From assembly GCA_900771045.1 (NCBI GenBank), contig CAAGMM010000458.1:1-5454 (forward strand): a stretch of 5,454 nucleotides of DNA, in the 5' to 3' direction. The notes beneath the pieces were generated by a model, which saw only the letters and a program-made list of their open reading frames with translations, ran no database searches and was not told where the DNA came from. Both the position numbers and the translations under genes were made by a program. The DNA is from Bacteroidales bacterium (GTDB lineage Bacteria > Bacteroidota > Bacteroidia > Bacteroidales > F082). Position 1 is the stretch's first letter. Each line of letters starts with the position of its first letter. This document shows positions 1 through 5,375 of the stretch, one piece after another.

Positions 1-399
1 GAGGTCGGTCGTGTTGCTTTCGGCGTACATCGGGTTCACCTTTGAGAGGTTGTTGCCGTCGTAGGTCTGAGTTGCGGGAAGTTTGTAGTACTCTCCCTCT
101 TTGGTGTAGTCGGCTAAAAAATAGGCCTCGTACGGAGAATCCACGGTTTCGCCTGTGAATACGGCCGTTTTTCCGTCGCCCTCTTTCTCGCCGATGAATT
201 CCGCCCCGTTGATGATGATTGTTTCACCACCGGTCCATTTCATGTCGAGACCGTTGATTTCGGTTTTGGCGCCGCCGCCGATAGTGGCGGTGAAGCTCAT
301 CATGTCGCCGTTTGTCCCGGCCTTGTCGTCTTTTTTACAAGAGATGAACGCGAGTGCTGATAACGTAAGCACTCCGAGAATCAAGCTGATTTTCTTCAT
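1..399 (-). CDS. Putative surface-exposed lipoprotein, fimbrillin-like N-terminus (partial, 3' end off the left edge)
   Basis: The reading frame is open from an ATG at 399-397 down to base 1 (133 codons, no stop), so the C-terminus lies outside the window. The N-terminus is a lipoprotein signal peptide: MKK, a hydrophobic stretch at residues 4-19, then the lipobox-like F-I-S-C with Cys21 as the predicted acylated residue. Residues 22-26 are K-K-D-D-K, which resembles the lysine/acidic export signal that sends lipoproteins to the cell surface in Bacteroidota. The mature part is rich in Gly, Thr and beta-type residues and begins SFTATIGGG, then KTEINGL, KWTGGE and ING. That pattern recalls Bacteroidales fimbrillin-like (Mfa/FimA-type) or other beta-sandwich lipoproteins. 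This family call is inference from the N-terminal pattern only; the lipoprotein call is much firmer. The gene is divergent from asnS and has its own promoter-like site at 477-484. Confidence 0.8.
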   Translation of the reverse strand, partial: MKKISLILGVLTLSALAFISCKKDDKAGTNGDMMSFTATIGGGAKTEINGLDMKWTGGETIIINGAEFIGEKEGDGKTAVFTGETVDSPYEAYFLADYTKEGEYYKLPATQTYDGNNLSKVNPMYAESNTTDL

Positions 400-446
400 T
401 TTTAATAATTTAATTGTTGACATTATTATTTATTAACTTTTATCAA

Positions 447-462
447 ATTACTCATAAGTAAT
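447..462. other. Small inverted repeat in the lipoprotein 5' leader
   Basis: ATTACT (447-452) and AGTAAT (457-462) are a perfect 6-bp inverted repeat around the 4-nt spacer CATA. It lies between the predicted lipoprotein promoter and its ATG, so it could form a weak hairpin near the 5' end of the mRNA or act as a short DNA-binding site. The stem is AT-rich and may be chance in this AT-rich spacer. Confidence 0.3.
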
Positions 463-476
463 CTTTCTTTATCCGG

Positions 477-484
477 CAAAATTA
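477..484 (-). promoter_or_regulatory. Predicted Bacteroidota -7 element for the lipoprotein gene
   Basis: Read on the minus strand this is TAATTTTG, an exact match to the Bacteroidota housekeeping -7 consensus TAnnTTTG. It lies 77 nt upstream of the lipoprotein ATG, which would give a leader of roughly 65-75 nt. I saw no clear TTTG-type -33 element at the expected distance. Instead a run of eight A/T pairs (487-494) lies immediately upstream. Confidence 0.45.
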
Positions 485-485
485 A

Positions 486-526
486 GAAAAAAAACGATAG
501 CTTGTGCATAAAAAATGTTTTTTTTC
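486..526. repeat. A-tract/T-tract inverted repeat between the divergent promoters
   Basis: GAAAAAAAAC (486-495) is the exact reverse complement of GTTTTTTTTC (517-526), separated by 21 nt. It covers roughly the region 10 to 50 bases upstream of the predicted lipoprotein transcription start. It could bend the DNA, act as an UP-like element or bind a regulator. The arms are mainly homopolymer, so the inverted repeat may also be chance. A rho-independent terminator is unlikely, because no transcript is expected to end here. Confidence 0.35.
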
Positions 527-532
527 GTAGAA

Positions 533-555
533 TTTATAAAGGCCGCCTTTGTAAA
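533..555. promoter_or_regulatory. 23-bp dyad, candidate operator over the asnS -33 region
   Basis: The half-sites TTTATAAAGGC (533-543) and GCCTTTGTAAA (545-555) are inverted copies centred on C544. They pair at 10 of 11 positions; the exception is T537/G551. The dyad ends 7 bp before the -7 box at 563-570, so its centre falls about 30-33 bases upstream of the expected start, where the -33 element should be. A protein bound here would be expected to block or recruit polymerase at the asnS promoter. The symmetry is directly visible; operator function is inference. Confidence 0.4.
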
Positions 556-562
556 AAAATCG

Positions 563-570
563 TATCTTTG
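563..570 (+). promoter_or_regulatory. Predicted Bacteroidota -7 element for asnS (and probably rpoN and the PAP2-like gene)
   Basis: TATCTTTG matches the consensus TAnnTTTG exactly and is followed by C-A. Transcription should start within about ten bases downstream, leaving a leader of some 25-30 nt before the GTG at 604. A TTTG lies at 548-551, but only 11 bp separate it from the box, less than usual for a -33 element. An A-run (553-559) fills the spacer. No further promoter was seen before rpoN or the PAP2-like gene. Confidence 0.6.
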
Positions 571-603
571 CATTTTTGAAGATAACAATAAATTTTTCGT
601 ATC

Positions 604-2043
604 GTGAAACGTACAGAAATAAAGGATGCTCTTCTTTCGCAAGAGTTCGGTAAGGAAATCAATGTAAAAGGCTGGGTCCGCAACAAGCGAGGCAGCAAGA
701 ACGTGGCGTTTATAGCCCTCAACGACGGTTCCACAATCAACAACCTGCAGCTCGTCATCGACCTCAACGTCATACCAGAGGAGAAACTCGCCCTTATGCA
801 CGCCGGCGCGTCGGTGTCGGCAAACGGCACACTCGTCAAATCGGCGGGCGGACAACAGAACGTCGAGCTGTCAGTCACGGAAATCGAGCTTCTCGGCCCC
901 GCCGACCCGGAGAAATACCCGCTTCAACCGAAGAAGCACTCGTTGGAGTTTCTCCGCACCATCTCGCACCTCCGCTTCCGCACAAACACGTTCGGAGCCG
1001 TTATGAGACTGCGTCACGCAATGGTCTTCGGCATTCATAAGTTCTTCAACGACAAGGGTTTCTATAACATCCATACGCCGCTCATCACCGCTTCCGACTG
1101 CGAAGGAGCCGGCGAGATGTTCCAAGTCACGACCCTCGACCTCAACAACCTCCCGAAAAACGAGGAAGGGAGAATCGATTATTCGCAGGACTTCTTCGGG
1201 AAATCCACAAACCTCACGGTATCAGGGCAGTTGGAGGGCGAACTCGCCGCGACGGCACTCTCCAAGATTTACACCTTCGGCCCGACATTCCGCGCCGAAA
1301 ACTCCAACACGCCGCGACACCTCGCTGAGTTCTGGATGATCGAACCCGAAATGGCCTTCTACGACATCAACGACAATATGGACCTCGCCGAGGAAATGCT
1401 GAAATACCTTATTCAATACGCCCTCGACAACTGTATGGACGACCTCCGCTTCCTCAGCAACAGGCTTAAGGAAGAGGAAAAAGGCAGGAAAGAGGAAGAA
1501 AAATCGATGGAACTCATTGAAAAACTGCATTTTGTGCTCGAACATCCTTTTGAGAGGGTCACTTATACGCAGGCCATCGACATCCTCAAAAACTGCAACT
1601 ACAATAAAAAGGGCAAATTCGAATATCCCATCACCGGCTGGGGCGTTGACCTTCAGTCGGAACACGAGCGTTATCTCGTCGAGAAACACTTCAAACGCCC
1701 GGTCATCCTCACCGATTACCCTATGGAAATCAAGGCTTTCTATATGAAGCAGAACGAAGACGGAAAGACTGTCCGCGCCATGGACGTGCTTTTTCCAGGA
1801 ATCGGCGAGATTATTGGCGGCTCGGAACGCGAGACCGACCTCGACAAACTCCTTAAGAGAATGCACGAAGTGGGCATCCCGGAGGCTTCGATGGACTGGT
1901 ATCTCGACTCGCGCCGCTTCGGTTCCGTGCCTCATTCGGGCTACGGCCTCGGCTTCGAACGCCTCATCCTCTTCATCACCGGAATGAGCAACATCCGCGA
2001 CGTCATCGCCTTCCCGAGAACACCCAAAAACTGCCTCTACTAA
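604..2043 (+). CDS. asnS: Asparaginyl-tRNA synthetase (AsnRS)
   Basis: This cytoplasmic class IIb enzyme activates asparagine with ATP and charges tRNA-Asn. The 479-residue protein is complete. Residues about 18-100 form the OB-fold anticodon-binding domain (VKGWVRNKRGSK, then IALNDGSTINNLQ). The catalytic domain has motif 1 around HTPLIT (157-162), ASDCEGAGEMFQVTT (163-177), motif 2 with FRAE (229-232) followed by NSNTPRHLAEFW, and motif 3 with GLGFER (448-453). The ending MSNIRDVIAFPRTP is typical of AsnRS. The start is GTG: an in-frame stop lies at 589-591, there is no upstream ATG, and MKRTEIKDAL fits the family N-terminus. The protein is slightly longer than E. coli AsnRS (466 aa), partly through a charged stretch at 289-300 (KEEEK-GR-KEEEK). 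It is probably the first gene of an operon, 23 nt before rpoN. Confidence 0.97.
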   Translation: MKRTEIKDALLSQEFGKEINVKGWVRNKRGSKNVAFIALNDGSTINNLQLVIDLNVIPEEKLALMHAGASVSANGTLVKSAGGQQNVELSVTEIELLGPADPEKYPLQPKKHSLEFLRTISHLRFRTNTFGAVMRLRHAMVFGIHKFFNDKGFYNIHTPLITASDCEGAGEMFQVTTLDLNNLPKNEEGRIDYSQDFFGKSTNLTVSGQLEGELAATALSKIYTFGPTFRAENSNTPRHLAEFWMIEPEMAFYDINDNMDLAEEMLKYLIQYALDNCMDDLRFLSNRLKEEEKGRKEEEKSMELIEKLHFVLEHPFERVTYTQAIDILKNCNYNKKGKFEYPITGWGVDLQSEHERYLVEKHFKRPVILTDYPMEIKAFYMKQNEDGKTVRAMDVLFPGIGEIIGGSERETDLDKLLKRMHEVGIPEASMDWYLDSRRFGSVPHSGYGLGFERLILFITGMSNIRDVIAFPRTPKNCLY

Positions 2044-2066
2044 CCGATAAACGCCATTAAAACGTT

Positions 2067-3557
2067 ATGCCACAGCGTCTTACACAAACGGCCAAACAAC
2101 GGTTAGACACCATACCGTCGCAACAGCAGATCCTCGCCGGCAAATTGTGCGAACTGCCCGTTGAAGAATTGGAAAGCCGTGTCGAACAGGAACTCGACGA
2201 CAACCCGTTCTTGGAGAAAGAAGACTCCGAAGCTGAAGACGACGAGTTCCCCGTCGATGACGAACAAGACGATGTGAAAAACGAAGACGAAAACGAAGAT
2301 AACGAAGATAACGAAGATAACGACATCGACGACTTAGTCGATTACCTTGAAGACGGTGATGACGACTCCGCCGCATACAAAAACGACAAGTCGAACGACG
2401 ACGGCGAACGTTACGAACCGCCAATCCGCGACGCACGCTCGTTTTACGACGACCTTTTCGCGCAACTCGGCCTCCTCGACATTGATGAAAAGACCCGCAA
2501 ACTGTGCGAGTACGTCATAGGCAACCTCAACGGCGACGGCTATCTCGCCGACGAAAACGGCCCGATAACGTCGGAAGCCATCTGCGACCAGCTGCTCCTA
2601 CAGTATTGGGACACAAATACCGACGAAGTCGAATCGGCAGTCGGAGTGGTGCAGCGCCTCGACCCGGCCGGCATCGGAGCCCGCGACCTCAGAGAATGCC
2701 TCCTGCTTCAACTTATGAGAGACAGCGCAAACAAAGATGTTGACGCGGCAATAACGATCGTGAGGGACTGTTTCGACGACTTCTACGGACATCGACTCGA
2801 CAAAATAACCAAAAAGACAGGCCTCGGCGAAAAAGAGATAAACGCAGCCTCGGCAGTGATAAAGAAACTGAACCCGAAGCCCGGAGAGGGAATCTCCTCT
2901 TTTATAGAAAACAACTCCGCCGTAATACCCGATTTCGTCGTCGTCAACGACGGCGGAAAACTCAGAGTGTCAATGAACGACGGCAACATTCCGGCCTTGA
3001 AAGTCAGCACCGATATGTATGACGAATACACTTCTATGTCCGACTCGAAAGAGAAAAAGGAGGCGATGAAGTTTATCAGGGAGAGGATGGAGTCGGCAAA
3101 AATGTTCATCGGGGCAATGAAAATGCGGCGTGTGAACCTCGCTATGACGATTGAAGCCATCGTCGGCATTCAGAAAGACTATTTCCTCACGGGAAACCTG
3201 GCAATGCTCAAGCCGATGATTCTTGACGATGTGGCAAAAATCGTCGGGCTTGACGTCTCAACGATTTCGCGCATCTCGAGGTCGAAATACGTCAGGACGG
3301 ATTTCGGGACGTTCCAGCTGAAACACTTCTTCAGCGGAGGCGTCGAGACGAAAGCCGGCGGTACCGTCTCAAACAAAGAAATTAAGATGACACTCACCGA
3401 ATGCGTCGATGGCGAAGACAAACGACATCCGCTCTCCGACGACGAACTCACGAAAATCCTAAGCAGCCGCTTCGGCTACGACATCGCACGCCGTACGGTG
3501 GCTAAGTATCGCGAAGAATGCGGCATCCCCGTCGCGAGACTGCGCAAAAAATCATAA
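2067..3557 (+). CDS. rpoN: RNA polymerase sigma-54 factor (RpoN)
   Basis: Sigma-54 directs core polymerase to -24/-12 promoters, where transcription needs an ATP-driven enhancer-binding protein. The 496-residue protein has the full family layout. Region I (about 1-50) is rich in Gln and Leu and ends in DNPFLE. Region II (about 51-118) is a very acidic linker with a short NED repeat. The core-binding region includes FYDDLFAQL (126-134), GNLNGDGYL (152-160) and RLDPAGIGARDLRECL (197-212). A helix-turn-helix-like stretch lies at about 387-409 (DDVAKIVGLDVSTISRISRS). The RpoN box is intact, ARRTVAKYRE at 474-483. All parts needed for function seem present. The ATG follows asnS by 23 nt, and the PAP2-like gene follows after 3 nt, so cotranscription with both is likely. 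No enhancer-binding protein gene is in the window, so the regulon cannot be guessed from here. Confidence 0.97.
   Translation: MPQRLTQTAKQRLDTIPSQQQILAGKLCELPVEELESRVEQELDDNPFLEKEDSEAEDDEFPVDDEQDDVKNEDENEDNEDNEDNDIDDLVDYLEDGDDDSAAYKNDKSNDDGERYEPPIRDARSFYDDLFAQLGLLDIDEKTRKLCEYVIGNLNGDGYLADENGPITSEAICDQLLLQYWDTNTDEVESAVGVVQRLDPAGIGARDLRECLLLQLMRDSANKDVDAAITIVRDCFDDFYGHRLDKITKKTGLGEKEINAASAVIKKLNPKPGEGISSFIENNSAVIPDFVVVNDGGKLRVSMNDGNIPALKVSTDMYDEYTSMSDSKEKKEAMKFIRERMESAKMFIGAMKMRRVNLAMTIEAIVGIQKDYFLTGNLAMLKPMILDDVAKIVGLDVSTISRISRSKYVRTDFGTFQLKHFFSGGVETKAGGTVSNKEIKMTLTECVDGEDKRHPLSDDELTKILSSRFGYDIARRTVAKYREECGIPVARLRKKS
2292..2323 (+). repeat. 9-bp tandem repeat inside rpoN coding the NED linker
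   Basis: AACGAAGAT occurs three times in perfect tandem (2292-2300, 2301-2309, 2310-2318), followed by a partial copy AACGA (2319-2323). Each unit codes Asn-Glu-Asp, so gain or loss of a unit would keep the frame and only change the length of the acidic region II linker (residues 76-86). The codons of the copies are identical, which suggests recent slippage rather than selection on the protein alone. Confidence 0.8.
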
Positions 3558-3560
3558 AAA

Positions 3561-4142
3561 ATGCACCGAACAGCCCACATATTGTCAATATTGACGCATC
3601 CCATCCTCCATCCGCTCATCATGTGCTGCATACTTTTGAAGGCGGGCTTCGTACTCGTGATAAAGCCCTGGCCGACAATCGCCGTCACAGCCGTTTCAAT
3701 CGTGGCGGTGCCGGTTTTCCTCATCTTCCTCCTTAAAAAACTGCGCGCCATAACGTCAATAACGGCAGACGAGCGAAGCGAGAGAACCGCACCACTCATC
3801 TTTATGGGCATTGCGCTCTTCTTCACCGCCAACTTCTTTTCAAAAACGGCCTTTTCATTCTTCTCACTTTACCTCAACGCCATGTTCTGGATTACCGCGG
3901 CGGCCTTCGTGATAAACTTTTTCTGGAAGATAAGCCTCCATGCGCTCGGCTGGGGCGGTTTCTGCGCATTCCTGACGCTTTTGACGCATCAAACCGAGAG
4001 TCTTTTCCCGTTTCTGATACTCGCACTCGTCTTCGCCGGACTCGTCGGCAGCGCGCGCCTTTACCTCAAACAACATACCGTTTCACAAGTTTTTGCCGGC
4101 TATGCCGTCGGTGCAATCATAACCGTAGTTTATGTTTTGTGA
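3561..4142 (+). CDS. PAP2-like integral membrane protein, probably non-canonical catalytic site
   Basis: The 193-residue protein is strongly hydrophobic, with likely membrane segments at about 15-35, 39-59, 78-98, 104-122, 130-145, 147-165 and 177-192. The C-terminal part, ARLYLKQHTVSQVFAGYAVG (165-184), resembles the last PAP2 phosphatase motif (SRxxxxxHxxxD followed by a Gly-rich helix). Arg166 and His172 are kept, but Gln176 replaces the Asp that orients the catalytic His. His127 in KISLHALGWGG may stand for the middle SGH motif, and no clear KxxxxxxRP motif is visible. SITADERSERTAP (66-78) is a charged loop between membrane segments. Canonical PAP2 enzymes remove phosphate from lipids such as undecaprenyl or phosphatidyl phosphates. 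Whether this protein does so is uncertain, and it may be a degenerate PAP2-fold protein. The ATG lies 3 nt after the rpoN stop, so translational coupling is likely. Confidence 0.75.
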   Translation: MHRTAHILSILTHPILHPLIMCCILLKAGFVLVIKPWPTIAVTAVSIVAVPVFLIFLLKKLRAITSITADERSERTAPLIFMGIALFFTANFFSKTAFSFFSLYLNAMFWITAAAFVINFFWKISLHALGWGGFCAFLTLLTHQTESLFPFLILALVFAGLVGSARLYLKQHTVSQVFAGYAVGAIITVVYVL

Positions 4143-4153
4143 AAAAAAATCCG

Positions 4154-4161
4154 TACCTTTG
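4154..4161 (+). promoter_or_regulatory. Predicted Bacteroidota -7 element for the M20 amidohydrolase gene
   Basis: TACCTTTG matches TAnnTTTG exactly and lies 26 nt before the ATG at 4188, giving a leader of about 20 nt. Upstream, TTTG (4136-4139) overlaps the end of the PAP2-like gene and an A-run (4142-4149) fills the spacer. The TTTG-to-box gap is 14 bp, shorter than the usual -33/-7 spacing. This site suggests that the amidohydrolase gene is transcribed separately from the asnS-rpoN run, although read-through across the 45-nt gap is possible. Confidence 0.55.
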
Positions 4162-4187
4162 TCTTTCATAATCTGTGAAAAATTTTG

Positions 4188-5342
4188 ATGGCCGCAATGT
4201 CTGTTAAAGAAAAAATAACAAGTCTCGCTCGTGAGTATCTGATTGATATTCAAGAGATAAGACACTTTATCAATTCTCATCCGGAAGAAAGTTTCAGGGA
4301 ATTTGAGACGGCGTCGTTTGTTGAAAAGAAGCTGGACGAGTGGGGGATAGGCCACAAACGCGTCGCTGAAACCGGAATCATTGCCGTCATCAAGGGGAAC
4401 GACCCTGAACGGAGACGCGTGGCACTTCGCGCCGATATGGATGCGATTTTTGTTGAAGGAAAACTGATGCACGCCTGCGGCCACGATGCGCACACGGCAA
4501 TGCTCCTCGGAGTTGCGAAGATTCTTAACTCATTGAAAGACAGTCTAAAAGGTACTTTTATCTGCATTTTTCAACCCGGAGAGGAAAAAGTTCCCGGCGG
4601 TGCGAAGCTGATGATGGAAAACGACGTCGTTGACACCGCCGACTTCGTTATCGGCCAGCATGTCTTCCCCGATTTGGAATGCGGCAAGATCGGCATTCCC
4701 TCGGGCGTGTGCATGGCTTCGTGCGACGAACTGAACGTGAAGGTGACGGCGCAGGGCGGCCACGCGGCCAAGATTCATCAACGCAAAAACACCGTCTTGG
4801 CTGCGTCGGTGTTCGTCTCGCGCCTTGCTGACGAGTTCCCGGAAAAAGACGACGCCCCGATTGTCGCTTTCGGACGCTTCATCGCCGACGGAACATACAA
4901 CGCCATCCCTTCAGAAGTGAATCTCAAAGGCACGATGAGGACTTTCGACGAGAATCAGAGAAGAGAAATTAAGCTGAAAATCAACGAAATAGCAAAAAAC
5001 GTCGCCAATCTTTATGGCGTTGATGTCAACGTCGTAATAGATTCTGGCTATCCGTCGCTGAAAAACGATTCGAATTTGGAAAAAATCGTCACCGCTGCGG
5101 CCATCGACCTCGTCGGGAAAGACAATGTCGTCGCCGTTGAAAAGATGTACACCGCGGAAGATTTCGCCTGGTATTCTCATCAGAAACCGTCGTTTTTCTA
5201 CCGTCTCGGCTGCGCCAACGCCGCCAAAGGTATCACCGGGAAACAGCATACGAAAGAGTTCGACATTGACGAAAACTGTCTCGAAATCGGAATGGAAATG
5301 ATGTGCCTGACAGCCGTCTCGGAAAATCAAGGCGAGGTCTGA
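4188..5342 (+). CDS. M20-family metallo-amidohydrolase (M20D, aminoacylase/hippurate-hydrolase type)
   Basis: This is a zinc-dependent amidohydrolase expected to cleave an N-acyl group from an amino acid or similar amide; the substrate cannot be read from the sequence. With the ATG at 4188 it has 384 residues and no signal peptide, so it is probably cytoplasmic. Metal-site motifs are present: ALRADMDA (79-86), HACGHDAHT (95-103) with Cys97 and His99, FQPGEE (128-133) with the Glu pair 132/133, GQHVF (156-160) with His158, and KQHTKEFDIDE (352-362) with His354. The dimerisation/lid domain lies at about 180-290 (QGGHAAKIHQ, then GTMRTF). SGYPSLKND and TAEDFAWY are also typical of the family. 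The loop between ADMDA and HACGHD is only about 8 residues, shorter than in common hippurate hydrolases and more like what I recall of AmhX-like members. An ATG at 4197 is an equally possible start; an in-frame TTG at 4185 is less likely. Confidence 0.9.
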   Translation: MAAMSVKEKITSLAREYLIDIQEIRHFINSHPEESFREFETASFVEKKLDEWGIGHKRVAETGIIAVIKGNDPERRRVALRADMDAIFVEGKLMHACGHDAHTAMLLGVAKILNSLKDSLKGTFICIFQPGEEKVPGGAKLMMENDVVDTADFVIGQHVFPDLECGKIGIPSGVCMASCDELNVKVTAQGGHAAKIHQRKNTVLAASVFVSRLADEFPEKDDAPIVAFGRFIADGTYNAIPSEVNLKGTMRTFDENQRREIKLKINEIAKNVANLYGVDVNVVIDSGYPSLKNDSNLEKIVTAAAIDLVGKDNVVAVEKMYTAEDFAWYSHQKPSFFYRLGCANAAKGITGKQHTKEFDIDENCLEIGMEMMCLTAVSENQGEV

Positions 5343-5345
5343 AAA

Positions 5346-5375
5346 TTTGACAGTTTGACAGTTTGACAGTTTGAC
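5346..5375. repeat. 8-bp tandem repeat (TTTGACAG)
   Basis: TTTGACAG is repeated three times without change (5346-5353, 5354-5361, 5362-5369), followed by a partial copy TTTGAC (5370-5375). It begins 3 nt after the stop codon of the amidohydrolase gene. Its final C is also the first base of the heptamer array that follows. I see no coding potential in it. Confidence 0.9.

Noticed and set aside
155..436. Plus-strand open frame of 93 codons near the left edge
   Set aside because: It is antisense to the lipoprotein frame, which has a signal peptide, lipobox and promoter. This frame runs through the AT-rich promoter spacer at its end.
400..603. Sigma-54 -24/-12 promoter in the divergent region
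   Set aside because: No TGGCAC-N5-TTGC-like pair with correct GG/GC spacing was seen on either strand.
469..878. Two overlapping minus-strand open frames (128 and 114 codons) across the asnS start
   Set aside because: They lie in the promoter region and on the opposite strand of asnS, overlap each other in different frames and show no recognisable domain; they are shadows of asnS codon bias.
1222..1935. 237-codon minus-strand open frame inside asnS
   Set aside because: It lies fully antisense to a clearly conserved AsnRS gene. The composition looks like a mirror of the sense codons, with no motif of its own.
2057..2436. Minus-strand frames rich in Ser or Arg opposite the rpoN 5' end
   Set aside because: The low-complexity Ser/Arg content is what the acidic GAA/GAC-rich RpoN linker gives when read antisense; not a real gene.
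3769..3786. GAGCGAAGCGAG-like small repeat inside the PAP2-like gene
   Set aside because: It codes the charged D-E-R-S-E-R loop within a continuous frame, so the coding function explains it.
4164..4180. TTTCA/TGAAA inverted repeat before the amidohydrolase start
   Set aside because: Only 5 bp arms in AT-rich sequence; not distinguishable from chance.
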